This document shows positions 35,433 through 44,286 of a DNA stretch of 64,000 bases, piece after piece; position 1 is the stretch's first letter, and each line of letters opens with the position of its first letter. The stretch comes from Hoylesella buccalis ATCC 35310. Its GTDB lineage: Bacteria > Bacteroidota > Bacteroidia > Bacteroidales > Bacteroidaceae. The notes beneath the pieces are model-generated. The model was not told where the DNA came from, searched no databases, and worked only from the letters and a program-made list of their open reading frames with translations. A program made the position numbers and the translations under genes. The stretch is taken from the NCBI RefSeq assembly GCF_025151385.1, contig NZ_CP102287.1:558001-622000 (forward strand), written 5' to 3'.

Positions 35433-35474
35433 GAGGCGCTAAGATTATAATTATATCCACTAAGATCATAAGTA

Positions 35475-35509
35475 AAGGGTGTGTCAAGCTGTTGATGCAC
35501 CTTTTTTTG
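35475..35509 (+). terminator. Terminator of rny
   Basis: A hairpin pairs GGTGTGTCA-type bases (35478-35487) with TTGATGCACC (one bulge), followed by seven T. Confidence 0.8.
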
Positions 35510-35697
35510 TTTCGTCATTCCCAAAAATATACCGCTATAGGCGTTTCTCCTATGTATGGCCGAGCACAAAATACGAAAGAAAGTTCAGGCTGCGATAGCG
35601 TGCTAGATGCTGGCAGCCATACAGATGAAATGTAAGTGGTGGCGTTCCGACAAGCACGTCGTCTGGTCAGCCACCGACTGCTTGACGTGTAGTGGAT

Positions 35698-35779
35698 TCA
35701 ATCCCATTGAGTTTAGCATCCAATCTCTATGACTTTGCCAATCAAAAGCATTGACTTTGGATGTCAAACTCATTGACTT
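35698..35779. repeat. 22-bp repeat array B (four units, last one split by an IS)
   Basis: Units start at 35698, 35720, 35742 and 35764. Unit 4 is cut by the IS3 element at 35780; joining the left part to the sequence at 37384 (after one CTT duplication) gives TCAAACTC-ATTGACTTTG-AAAA, a perfect fourth unit of 22 bp. The pattern of alternating inverted half-sites is the same as in arrays A, C and D. Confidence 0.9.
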
Positions 35780-35949
35780 TGTCATTTCCTAAAATCGCTT
35801 GACAGTTTTTAGTTGTTTATTCTATATTACTTGTCAATATTTTTTTATTGTACTATTTTACTTGTCAATCTCCGTTTTTCGAGGCTTATAAGCATTTCCT
35901 TTGGTGGAGAAATGAAATAGCCTAAAGAGGAGCGAGCCTTGTTTTGGGC

Positions 35950-35984
35950 AAGTTCTTCAGGGGCTCGATGCCCCTGGAGAACTT
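35950..35984. repeat. 15-bp inverted repeat in the IS3 tail, flanked by a 12-bp direct repeat
   Basis: Arms AAGTTCTTCAGGGGC (35950-35964) and GCCCCTGGAGAACTT (35970-35984), 5-base loop, one G-T pair. CTTGTTTTGGGC occurs on both sides (near 35938 and 36018). Stable enough to terminate or block incoming transcription. Confidence 0.85.
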
Positions 35985-36041
35985 AGGTAAGCTAGCCTGT
36001 AAGCGTCGCTCACCTTGTTTTGGGCTTGGCAAAGATAGTTC

Positions 36042-36947
36042 TTATTTTGCTGACGCACGACTGTTTTTCTCTTTTTTCCAAAGATTCGGCCCAGGTTCCT
36101 CTCCTGAGTATACGGCCATGGGCGTTTTCTTTCCGATGCTCATGTGCGGTCGCTTGAGGTTGTAGAAATCAATCATTTGCGCTATTTCACGCTGGGCGTG
36201 ATTGAAGTCTTGATACATCTGATGCTGATATATCCATTCCACTTTGAACGTGCCGTTTTGTCTTTCGGCCATGGCGTTGTCCGTTGGTTTGTAACATTCG
36301 GTCATGCTGACTCGGATGTGGTGACTCATAAGCGTGTCAATGTATTCGTTACAGGCATATTGCACGCCTCTGTCAGAGTGGTGTATGGTTCCGCAAAGGT
36401 TGTCTCCTCCGGCTTTTTGGATGGCCATGAGCAGTGCCTTCCGGGTGTTCTCCGCCTCCATGGTCTCTGACAGGCACCAGCCTATCACTGCGTGGGAATA
36501 GGCGTCCGTGACCAGATGCAGATACAGCACGTCATGGGCAATCCAGATATAGGTGATGTCCGCAACCCACAACTGGTTAACCTGATTCACCTCAAGGCCT
36601 TGTGCCAGATTCGAATATTTCTTGTAGAGATGGTTGGAGTTTGTCGTTCGCCGGCGTTTGGGCTTTTTCAACATCAGCCCATTACTGGAAAGCAGGCGGA
36701 GGAAGGCATCCCTCCCATGGGTGATTTCCACTCCCAAGTCCTGCTTTAGCAGGTGATGTAATTTCACGCCTCCCAGTCCCGGGCAGTACTGGCGATAGTA
36801 GTCTACCATGGAGAGGATCAGGCGCACGCGCTGTTGCTCGGAAACGACAGTCTTGCGCTTGTTGTAATACCATTGGCGTCGTTTGTCAAACAGACCACAC
36901 AATTTTTCGATGGATACCTTGGAGTATTCATTGTGCAGCGCCGTCAC
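36042..36947 (-). CDS. IS3-family transposase OrfB (integrase core)
   Basis: These 301 residues have an HTH_21-like N-terminal part and the rve DDE core: Asp in 'WVADITYIW', Asp in 'HHSDRGVQY' and Glu in 'NAMAERQNGTFK', the usual D-D-35-E arrangement. It begins with GTG overlapping the orfA stop by 4 bases. A run of seven A at the end of orfA allows a -1 frameshift that joins the two frames into one OrfAB transposase. Confidence 0.93.
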   Translation of the reverse strand: MTALHNEYSKVSIEKLCGLFDKRRQWYYNKRKTVVSEQQRVRLILSMVDYYRQYCPGLGGVKLHHLLKQDLGVEITHGRDAFLRLLSSNGLMLKKPKRRRTTNSNHLYKKYSNLAQGLEVNQVNQLWVADITYIWIAHDVLYLHLVTDAYSHAVIGWCLSETMEAENTRKALLMAIQKAGGDNLCGTIHHSDRGVQYACNEYIDTLMSHHIRVSMTECYKPTDNAMAERQNGTFKVEWIYQHQMYQDFNHAQREIAQMIDFYNLKRPHMSIGKKTPMAVYSGEEPGPNLWKKEKNSRASAK

Positions 36948-37324
36948 TGTTTGACACCACCTTTTTTTAATATGGAAATGCCCTCCTCGGCTTCGGCGAT
37001 GTCTATCAATTTCTTGTAAGCGTAATTGCGAAGACGCTCATATTCAAGAGCTTTCTCTAAATCAGCTATCCGCTTTTCTAAAGCGTCTTGAGCTGTGAAT
37101 TCTACGTTGGGATGTGCCATTTTGTAAGTGTTGATTATTTCTTCCGGCAAAGATAAGCATTTTGAATCAACAGGCCACTTCTTCATCCACGCCAGCAGAA
37201 GGCCGTGCGAGAGCCCATACTTGCGAGCCACCGATAATTTAGAACCGCCGCCAGAAAAATATTCACTTAACACTTGCAGCTTGAACGCGTCACTAAATTC
37301 TCTTCTTTTGCTTGATTTCGTCAT
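36944..37324 (-). CDS. IS3-family transposase OrfA
   Basis: This 126-residue protein has an N-terminal helix-turn-helix ('FSDAFKLQVLSEYFSGGGSK' region, residues 9-50) that binds the IS ends, and a leucine-zipper-like helix (~85-110). The 3' end carries TTAAAAAAAGG, a slippery run in the right phase for a -1 shift into orfB. The start is 56 bases inside the right inverted repeat. Confidence 0.9.
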   Translation of the reverse strand: MTKSSKRREFSDAFKLQVLSEYFSGGGSKLSVARKYGLSHGLLLAWMKKWPVDSKCLSLPEEIINTYKMAHPNVEFTAQDALEKRIADLEKALEYERLRNYAYKKLIDIAEAEEGISILKKGGVKQ

Positions 37325-37425
37325 GTCTTTTTACTTTTTTTTGAGTTTGATTATGTGTCAAGCTATTTCAGTATAAGACACTTTGAAAATGGATTGATAG
37401 TTTGTTGCCGAACAAAGCAAAAGCT

Positions 37426-38091
37426 TTACTCAATACTTTTTACCGTAACTCCCTCAAAATGAGATATTAAAGACAAAATGTGGTTATTGGCTTTGGCTCG
37501 CTTAATGGTTATTTCCATTTCGACGTTGTAGTTAGCTCCTATGCTAGTTTTTTCAGGGTGAATCTCGTATGAGTTGATGGTTATCTTTTCTTGGTCAAGA
37601 TGATTCAGGATTTCTTGGATGTGTGTCTTGTCAGAAGCGGTAAATGTGAGATTAATGTTTCGGTTGCCAAAACGTTTCATCGTATAATTCAACGTTTCCA
37701 AGCAGGCAAGCACCATGATTGTTGAAGCCACAGCAATTACATACATGCTAGCTCCGCATGCCAGACCGATGGCGGCCGTTGCCCATAAACCTGCGGCCGT
37801 TGTGAGTCCGCGAATCACCTGTTTTTGGAAAATAATGGTGCCGGCACCGATGAAACCTATGCCCGACACAACTTGTGAAGCAATGCGCGAAGGGTCTAAA
37901 GACACATTTGGCTGTGTGGCAAGAATGTGTTCAAAACCGTACTGAGATACCACCATGAAGAGTGCACTGCCCAGGCCTACGAGAAAGTGTGTGCGAAAAC
38001 CTGCTTCTTTGGCTCTGTATTCGCGTTCTAAACCGATGATACCGCCTAACAATGCAGCTATCATTATGCGAAGAATCAAATCAATGTCCAT
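37426..38091 (-). CDS. MgtC/SapB family membrane protein
   Basis: This 221-residue inner-membrane protein has five hydrophobic segments in residues 1-135 with the family motif 'AALLGGIIGLEREYRAKEAGFRTH' (spans ~12-35) and 'GIGFIGAGTI', followed by a cytoplasmic ACT-like domain ('NLTFTASDKTHIQEIL'). MgtC proteins affect Mg homeostasis, F-ATPase activity and acid or Mg-limited growth. Single gene, convergent side facing the IS3. Confidence 0.93.
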   Translation of the reverse strand: MDIDLILRIMIAALLGGIIGLEREYRAKEAGFRTHFLVGLGSALFMVVSQYGFEHILATQPNVSLDPSRIASQVVSGIGFIGAGTIIFQKQVIRGLTTAAGLWATAAIGLACGASMYVIAVASTIMVLACLETLNYTMKRFGNRNINLTFTASDKTHIQEILNHLDQEKITINSYEIHPEKTSIGANYNVEMEITIKRAKANNHILSLISHFEGVTVKSIE

Positions 38092-38161
38092 ATTATACCT
38101 TTATTCGTGCGAAGATAAATAAAAATTCATGGAATAGCAAACTAGCATTAGAAAAAATAGC

Positions 38162-38169
38162 TACCTTTG
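38162..38169 (+). promoter_or_regulatory. -7 box of the sdaA promoter
   Basis: TACCTTTG 65 bases before the sdaA ATG; the -33 position is poor. Its position excludes a start at 38177. Confidence 0.55.
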
Positions 38170-38233
38170 TACCAGATTGTATTTCGAAGTTTCAAGACAT
38201 CGATTTGAGTCGATCAAAAACAAACGTGAAGTT

Positions 38234-39439
38234 ATGAAATCGTTGAAAGAATTGTATAAAATAGGTAGGGGACCCTCCAGCAGTCATACCATGGGACCTC
38301 AATTGGCTTCAAAGATATTCTTGGAGAAATATCCTCATGCCCATAGTTACGAAGTGACGCTCTATGGCAGTTTGGCCGCAACGGGCAAAGGGCACATGAC
38401 CGACGTGGCTATCATTGACGTACTGGGAGTGAACCATAAGTTGGAAATAGTGTGGAAACCCAAGATATTTCTTCCATTCCATCCCAACGGAATGGAGTTC
38501 AAGGCTTTTGGTGAGCACCAGGAACTGTTGGGCAGCTGGGTGGTATATAGTGTCGGTGGCGGTGCCTTGTCGGAAGGAAAAGGCGATGATGATCTGTTCA
38601 ATACCCAGGATGTGTACGATTTGAACACCATGAAGGACATTATGAAATGGTGTGAAACCAATGGTCGAAGCTACTGGGAATATGTCGCCATGTGTGAAGG
38701 TGATGATATTTGGGACTATCTCATGGAATGTTGGAACGTGATGAAAGCGGCTGTAGAACGAGGCATCAATCATGAAGGAGTGCTGCCCGGTCCCCTGAAT
38801 CTTCGTCGAAAAGCGCCCAGCTACTATGTGAAGGCGACGGGGTACAAGAGGTCTTTGCAAACACGTGGACTTGTATATGCATACGCACTGGGGGTGAGTG
38901 AGGAGAATGCTTCCGGTGGAACTATTGTCACAGCCCCCACCTGTGGTGCATCTGGTGTGATGCCAGCGGTGTTGTATCATTTGGCCAAGGGACACGAATT
39001 CAGTGATACGCGCATCCTACACGCTATGGCCACGGCTGGACTGTTTGGTAACATCGTGAAGCACAATGCGTCTATCTCTGGCGCTGACGTAGGATGTCAG
39101 GGCGAGGTGGGCGTGGCTTGCGCTATGGTTGCTGCGGCAGCGTGCCAGTTGTTTGGTGGCAGTACCATGCAAATAGAGTATGCGGCCGAGATGGGGCTTG
39201 AACACCATTTGGGTATGACCTGTGATCCAGTATGTGGTTTGGTTCAGATTCCGTGTATCGAGCGCAACGCTTTTGCCGCAACCCGGGCATTGGATGCGAA
39301 CTTATACTCCTCGTTTTCAGACGGCAAACATCGTGTGTCGTTTGATAAGGTGGTGAGAGTGATGAAGAGAACAGGACACGACTTACCTTCGCTTTATAAA
39401 GAAACCAGCGAAGGAGGATTGGCCGCAGAGAAGTTTTAG
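38234..39439 (+). CDS. sdaA: L-serine ammonia-lyase (iron-sulfur)
   Basis: This 401-residue single-chain serine dehydratase deaminates L-serine to pyruvate with a [4Fe-4S] cluster. Seen: N-terminal beta domain with 'GPSSSHTMGPQLAS', alpha domain with 'APTCGASGVMPAVL', 'GADVGCQGEVGVACAMVAAA' and 'CDPVCGLVQIPCIERNA', supplying the cluster cysteines. The frame extends upstream to 38177 but that part overlaps the promoter; 38234 gives the normal N-terminus 'MKSLKELYKIG'. Confidence 0.95.
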   Translation: MKSLKELYKIGRGPSSSHTMGPQLASKIFLEKYPHAHSYEVTLYGSLAATGKGHMTDVAIIDVLGVNHKLEIVWKPKIFLPFHPNGMEFKAFGEHQELLGSWVVYSVGGGALSEGKGDDDLFNTQDVYDLNTMKDIMKWCETNGRSYWEYVAMCEGDDIWDYLMECWNVMKAAVERGINHEGVLPGPLNLRRKAPSYYVKATGYKRSLQTRGLVYAYALGVSEENASGGTIVTAPTCGASGVMPAVLYHLAKGHEFSDTRILHAMATAGLFGNIVKHNASISGADVGCQGEVGVACAMVAAAACQLFGGSTMQIEYAAEMGLEHHLGMTCDPVCGLVQIPCIERNAFAATRALDANLYSSFSDGKHRVSFDKVVRVMKRTGHDLPSLYKETSEGGLAAEKF

Positions 39440-39466
39440 TCTAGTTCGTCAATTTGCGTGTCAGCG

Positions 39467-41014
39467 CTATCGTGAGCTTTGAAAGCCTTCCAGCAGTTGG
39501 TATTTCTTGCGCATCATCCTGTTATAAATATTGCGAAGCCAAAACTTACTGGTGGCGATGAAAGCTACGCCTACGACCAACATGAAGGCATAGACCTGTT
39601 GTTCGCTCATGAAACCGCTCAATGTGGTAATGAGAATGCTGGGTACAAAGAGACATCCCATGGTGACAACCAGCTGTCTGTAGTTGTTTTCCATTCCGGC
39701 CTTACTTATGTATTTGGTGTTGAGCGGTAAGGTTTGCTTGTTGTAGACGGCCATTTGGAAAAGGATGAAATATTGAAAACCTGCCGTAAATACAGCATAA
39801 GCCAGAAGCATGAGCAATGACCATTTGCCAACAACGACTGTTTGGATCATCAACAGGAAGGGTACTAACAACATAGCGCAGTAGAATATATATTTCGCTT
39901 TGAGTAGTGATAGAATGTTTTCCTGGTGCACCATGAGGCAATCTATGTAGTTGCCTTCATTGCACATGATGCGTGTCAGCATCACCGCACCAAAGACAAC
40001 AAAGTTGTAACAACCCAAGAACGAGACCATGGCGCCGCTGTCGTAGATGTCTGTAAAAGAGAGGAAGACAGAGAAAACGAACACCACACTGACGGAGGTA
40101 ATGAAGCTTTTTCGGGGATTCTTGTTGCGCAATAAGTTTTTTACCTCAAGTTGTAGGTAAAGACCTGTTTGTCCAAATCGCTCAAAGAACGAAAGCTTAT
40201 TGACATGGCGCAGGTTCGTTTTTTCTAAATGCATCAATTCTGACTGGATGTGTGCATACTGGATGCGTCGGTTGAGGAAGAAAAGAAGAACCAATAAGGC
40301 TACAAGGACGAGGTAGGGGAGAAGGCTACCATCTGTGATGAAATGTCCTATGCCAGTATAAAAGTCAAACAGGTGATCTATTCTGGCATGCTTGCCTAAA
40401 TACCAAGGCATGGCCATGATGGCATAAACCACGCCCACCAATATCCACCAAAGTGCGCTGTCATTGGTTAAGGTTCGTGCAATATAATACCATTGTGTAT
40501 TGATCAGCATGAGTAGCCAAAAGAAGAATAACACGCCGAGTGATACCCATACACCAGAACTGAAGACGACCGACATCAGTACATAGGGAACATAAAAGGA
40601 GAACCAGGTGAAGTTGTATCCAGAAAGAAGTGATGTTCCGATGAAATTGTCAATGCAAGCATACTTGGAAATGGGCAACAGAACGTAGGGCTTAATGAGC
40701 TGTGCGGGGATTTCTTGGAAGGCAAATCTAAATAAAAAATCAAGCACAAGGATGAAAGGAACTGTTCCGCAGACGAATTCAACTGGGGTGTAGGAGCGGC
40801 TGTCATTGGCTGCCAATGAAAAAAGAATGGCGATGAAGCAAAAATAAACGAACCCAAAAATGGTCATTCCCCACATGACGTACTTGGCAGCCTTGTTTTG
40901 TTCAAAACTTAAATTGCGTTTCTCGGCTAGTTTCCGATGGCGCCAAATCATCTTGAACAAGTCAAATCGTTGTTTGAAATCTGCTAACAGCTGTGATCGT
41001 TCCATTGACTTCAT
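39467..41014 (-). CDS. DUF5687 multi-pass membrane protein (ABC-2-like permease)
   Basis: This 515-residue protein has about twelve hydrophobic segments arranged like two halves of an ABC-2 exporter permease, with a basic cytoplasmic N-terminus ('FKMIWRHRKLAEKR'). It matches DUF5687, usually next to an ABC ATPase gene; none is adjacent here, so the partner must be elsewhere or lost. Start at 41014 or Met4 (41005). Convergent with sdaA across 27 bases. Confidence 0.8.
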   Translation of the reverse strand: MKSMERSQLLADFKQRFDLFKMIWRHRKLAEKRNLSFEQNKAAKYVMWGMTIFGFVYFCFIAILFSLAANDSRSYTPVEFVCGTVPFILVLDFLFRFAFQEIPAQLIKPYVLLPISKYACIDNFIGTSLLSGYNFTWFSFYVPYVLMSVVFSSGVWVSLGVLFFFWLLMLINTQWYYIARTLTNDSALWWILVGVVYAIMAMPWYLGKHARIDHLFDFYTGIGHFITDGSLLPYLVLVALLVLLFFLNRRIQYAHIQSELMHLEKTNLRHVNKLSFFERFGQTGLYLQLEVKNLLRNKNPRKSFITSVSVVFVFSVFLSFTDIYDSGAMVSFLGCYNFVVFGAVMLTRIMCNEGNYIDCLMVHQENILSLLKAKYIFYCAMLLVPFLLMIQTVVVGKWSLLMLLAYAVFTAGFQYFILFQMAVYNKQTLPLNTKYISKAGMENNYRQLVVTMGCLFVPSILITTLSGFMSEQQVYAFMLVVGVAFIATSKFWLRNIYNRMMRKKYQLLEGFQSSR

Positions 41015-41062
41015 GTGGTTAAATATTGATAGGTGATTTCTTGTTCGCTAGCTTGGCTGTGA

Positions 41063-41695
41063 CTATCTCAAGTCAATAACCTCGGCAGACGGCAAGTCTT
41101 TCGATTGGAATACGAAAGTGCTGTTGGGAAGGTTCTTGGCTTTAAAGTTGCTGATGTTGATGACGGTCCAGCTACCCCCTTGTTTGATTTTTACTTGCGA
41201 CGGATTGTAGGTTCGCTTGTTGATGGAGATGTACATTTCAGGTATGCCATTGTTCTTGTTTTGGGCAACCATGTGTACTTCGTAATTGTTTCCTTTTACA
41301 CGGTGACTCAGTCGATATCCCGCCTTATACATGTTGATGAAGGTGTAGGGATTCATGGAGATTTGCTGCGAACGCGATGGGGTAGAGATGTTCACCTCGT
41401 TGGTGCTCTTCATGTAGCTCCACTGCGTTTTGCCGTCAAACCACACCATGGCTTGGGGTGTTCGTGCATGAAACTTGTTGCCCTTGATGGCAATAGTACC
41501 GGAAGTCTTTCCCATTTTCGCACTTGCAATCGTGAAGTTTACACTCGCACCACCTGCTCTTCCAACCACTTGGGCTGTCCTATCCAGTATTTTTCGGGTC
41601 TGCGAATTACTTTGACTGCTTGCATTTGTATATAAGGTGACTGCAAATAGGAATATAATTACTCTCTGTACGTTTAAAAATAGATATCTTTTCAT
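41063..41695 (-). CDS. LolA-like outer-membrane lipoprotein carrier family protein
   Basis: This 210-residue periplasmic protein has a signal peptide (~1-30, '...IIFLFAVTLYTNASSQ') then a LolA-type beta-sheet ('GTIAIKGNKFHARTPQAMVWFDGKTQWSYM'-type region, residues ~65-95). It would chaperone lipoproteins to the outer membrane. The frame extends into the end of ftsK, so 41695 (MKRYLFLN) is chosen, 13 bases after the ftsK stop. ftsK-lolA is a common pair in this phylum. Confidence 0.85.
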   Translation of the reverse strand: MKRYLFLNVQRVIIFLFAVTLYTNASSQSNSQTRKILDRTAQVVGRAGGASVNFTIASAKMGKTSGTIAIKGNKFHARTPQAMVWFDGKTQWSYMKSTNEVNISTPSRSQQISMNPYTFINMYKAGYRLSHRVKGNNYEVHMVAQNKNNGIPEMYISINKRTYNPSQVKIKQGGSWTVINISNFKAKNLPNSTFVFQSKDLPSAEVIDLR

Positions 41696-41708
41696 TTTAT
41701 ATTTTCTT

Positions 41709-44183
41709 TTATGTTGAATGGATGGCAGCAATGATTGAGTTGAGTGAAGCTTCGTCTTGCACCAGCACATCCCTTGGTTTGCTGCCTTGAGCGGGACCAA
41801 CAATGCCGGCCGCTTCGAGCTGATCCATCAGCCTTCCCGCGCGGTTGTACCCGATAGAGAACCGCCTTTGAATCATACTGGTTGAGCCTATCTGACTTGT
41901 GACGATGGCATGGGCTGCTTCTTCGAAGAAGGGATCGAGACTTTGTATGTCGCCACCTCCCGCACCCGCGGTACCAGTTTTCCCGTCAACAGCAGGTTCG
42001 GGCAACTCCAAAGGTGACACCGGACCGGGCTGACTGGCTATGAATTGATTGATTCTCTCAATCTCTGGTGTGTCAACAAATGCACACTGAACGCGGACAG
42101 GCTCGTTTCCATTGAGGAAAAGCAGGTCGCCTCGTCCCACCAATTGGTTGGCACCAGGACGGTCAAGGATGGTTCTCGAGTCGATCATGGCACTTACCTT
42201 GAAGGCCATTCTGCCGGGGAAGTTGGCCTTGATGTTACCAGTAATGATGTTGGCGGTGGGTCGTTGAGTGGCGATAACCATGTGTATGCCCACGGCACGG
42301 GCCAACTGTGCGATACGAGTGATGGGGGCTTCAACCTCTCTTCCAGCAGTCATAATCAGATCGCCATACTCATCAATTACGACAACGATGTAGGGCATGT
42401 ATTCATGTCCTTTGGTTAAGTTTAGCTGGTGATTGATGAATTTCTTGTTATACTCCTTGATGTTTCGTGCTCCGGCTATCTTCAGCATGTCATAGCGATG
42501 ATCCATCAAGGTGCAAAGTGAATTTAGCGTCCTAACAACTTTCGTCACATCGGTGATGATAGGCTCATCATCATTGTCTGGAACTGATGCCATGAAGTGG
42601 TCTGTAATAGGAGAGTAAACACTGAATTCCACCTTTTTGGGGTCGATTAAGACAATCTTCAACTCATTGGGGTGCTTCTTGTAAAGCAGCGAAGTGATGA
42701 TGGCATTCAGCCCGACAGACTTACCTTGTCCCGTTGCACCAGCGACTAAAAGATGGGGAATCTTTGCCAAATCCACCATAAACACCTCGTTAGTGATGGT
42801 CTTTCCTATGGCTAAAGGCAGCTCCATGGTTGACTCTTGGAACTTTTTAGAGTTCAATATGCTTTCCATGGATACGATAGTCGGTTTCTTGTTTGGCACC
42901 TCAATACCAATGGTACCCTTTCCTGGGATGGGAGCGATGATGCGTATTCCCAATGCGGCAAGGCTTAAAGCGATGTCATCCTCCAGGTTTCTGATTTTAG
43001 AGATGCGCACTCCTTCGGCTGGCGTAATCTCATAGAGGGTGATAGTTGGGCCTACCGTGGCCTTAATCTCACGGATTGAAACACCAAAACTGTTAAGTAC
43101 TTCTACGATACGAGCATTGTTAGCCTTGATTTCGTCCATGTCTACCAATGGCTTGTTGTCGCTCTCGTATTTCTTTAACAAGTCAAGCCCGGGATATTTA
43201 TACTTCAAGAAAGGCTCTTTGGGGTTGATAGGTGTCTTCAAAACCTCTTCTGCTGTCAATGTCTTGCCAGACGCTTTCTCATCTTCAGCAGCCACTTCGA
43301 CCGTCAGATGTGATGCCCCGTCTTCACTTGAAGGCTGTGTGGAAGCAGTCTTTCCGTTGGATTTTTTCGTAGAGGTGTTTGTAAATTTAGATACATCTGT
43401 TAAATCTACCACTGTTGGCTTTGAGTCTTCTTCATCATCAGATGACGTGTTGCCAATGGGCTGAGCCTCATCTTCCTCCTCTGACTTAACCGCAGAAGCA
43501 GTGTTATCATGACGGGTGAGATTCGTTACCGTGAATGGAATCTTACGAGTTAAGTACTTCACGGGGTTCAATGCCTTTCGAATCACTTCTATTGTTTCGG
43601 CACTTAAATAAGTTAAAAACGCCAGTGCCACCAACAACAAAATGGCTGTTAAACCGGGAGGACCTACTAAATTCTCTAATTGTTGTACGCAGAACATGCC
43701 ATGTCGGCCACCAGGATTGAACACAAGTTCACCCATCAGCGGTGTTGCAAACTTGGCAAGCGTGACAGAACTCCATATCATAACGAGAGCCATGCCAAGA
43801 AACCATTTCCATAGGTTAATCTTGTAGACTTTCATTAAGCTAAGTCCCAGCAAAATAATGAACAGAGGTATCAGAAATGCGGGAATACCAAAGTTGACTG
43901 TAATCAGCGTATAAGCGATGATAGCACCGATACTTCCGCAATAATTTGAGAAGGTACGATCAGCATTCATCCATTCTCTTGGCCGCAAATCCTCCAGGAT
44001 ACTTTGGTCTGCCTGTCCCGTATAAAAATAATTAACCATTGCAACGATGACGTACAGTGCAATGACCGATAGGATAGCACCTAAGAGAAAATCTGTTTTT
44101 TCGTTGCTGAAGATATTTTGAAAGCCTACAGCTTCACCCACATTCTTTGGTTTTCGCTCGGGCTTCTTTCTTTTTATTCCCAT
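41709..44183 (-). CDS. ftsK: DNA translocase FtsK/SpoIIIE
   Basis: This 824-residue septal DNA pump helps chromosome dimer resolution and segregation. Four to five membrane helices occupy residues ~25-200; an acidic Ser/Thr-rich linker follows (~235-310); the motor has Walker A 'VAGATGQGKSVGLN' (~485) and Walker B 'IVVVIDEYGDLI'; the C-terminal winged-helix gamma domain ('IQRRFSIGYNRAGRLMDQLE') would read KOPS sequences. A TATTTTTG box lies 24-31 bases upstream on the minus strand. Confidence 0.97.
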   Translation of the reverse strand: MGIKRKKPERKPKNVGEAVGFQNIFSNEKTDFLLGAILSVIALYVIVAMVNYFYTGQADQSILEDLRPREWMNADRTFSNYCGSIGAIIAYTLITVNFGIPAFLIPLFIILLGLSLMKVYKINLWKWFLGMALVMIWSSVTLAKFATPLMGELVFNPGGRHGMFCVQQLENLVGPPGLTAILLLVALAFLTYLSAETIEVIRKALNPVKYLTRKIPFTVTNLTRHDNTASAVKSEEEDEAQPIGNTSSDDEEDSKPTVVDLTDVSKFTNTSTKKSNGKTASTQPSSEDGASHLTVEVAAEDEKASGKTLTAEEVLKTPINPKEPFLKYKYPGLDLLKKYESDNKPLVDMDEIKANNARIVEVLNSFGVSIREIKATVGPTITLYEITPAEGVRISKIRNLEDDIALSLAALGIRIIAPIPGKGTIGIEVPNKKPTIVSMESILNSKKFQESTMELPLAIGKTITNEVFMVDLAKIPHLLVAGATGQGKSVGLNAIITSLLYKKHPNELKIVLIDPKKVEFSVYSPITDHFMASVPDNDDEPIITDVTKVVRTLNSLCTLMDHRYDMLKIAGARNIKEYNKKFINHQLNLTKGHEYMPYIVVVIDEYGDLIMTAGREVEAPITRIAQLARAVGIHMVIATQRPTANIITGNIKANFPGRMAFKVSAMIDSRTILDRPGANQLVGRGDLLFLNGNEPVRVQCAFVDTPEIERINQFIASQPGPVSPLELPEPAVDGKTGTAGAGGGDIQSLDPFFEEAAHAIVTSQIGSTSMIQRRFSIGYNRAGRLMDQLEAAGIVGPAQGSKPRDVLVQDEASLNSIIAAIHST

Positions 44184-44206
44184 ATCAAGTCTATGTGATT
44201 TGAATG

Positions 44207-44214
44207 CAAAAATA
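44207..44214 (-). promoter_or_regulatory. -7 box for ftsK
   Basis: TATTTTTG on the minus strand, 23 bases before the ftsK ATG; back to back with the -7 box of the divergent exonuclease gene (TATTTTTG, 44258-44265). Confidence 0.5.
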
Positions 44215-44286
44215 GCGTAAATATGTCAGAATCCTTCACGTTTTGATAACTTTTTTCTATTTTTGCAATTCATAAGAATATGGGTT

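Larger units (their letters stand above)
35780..37380 (-). mobile_element. IS3-family (IS150-like) insertion sequence, 1601 bp
   Basis: Terminal inverted repeats: the right end read inward is TGTCTTATACTGAAATAGC then TTGACA, the left end TGTCATTTCCTAAAATCGC then TTGACA; 20 of 25 positions match without gaps. A 3-bp duplication CTT flanks it (35777-35779, 37381-37383). orfA and orfB run on the minus strand. A 262-bp non-coding tail lies between orfB and the left end and contains a strong hairpin. The IS lies inside repeat array B. Confidence 0.9.
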
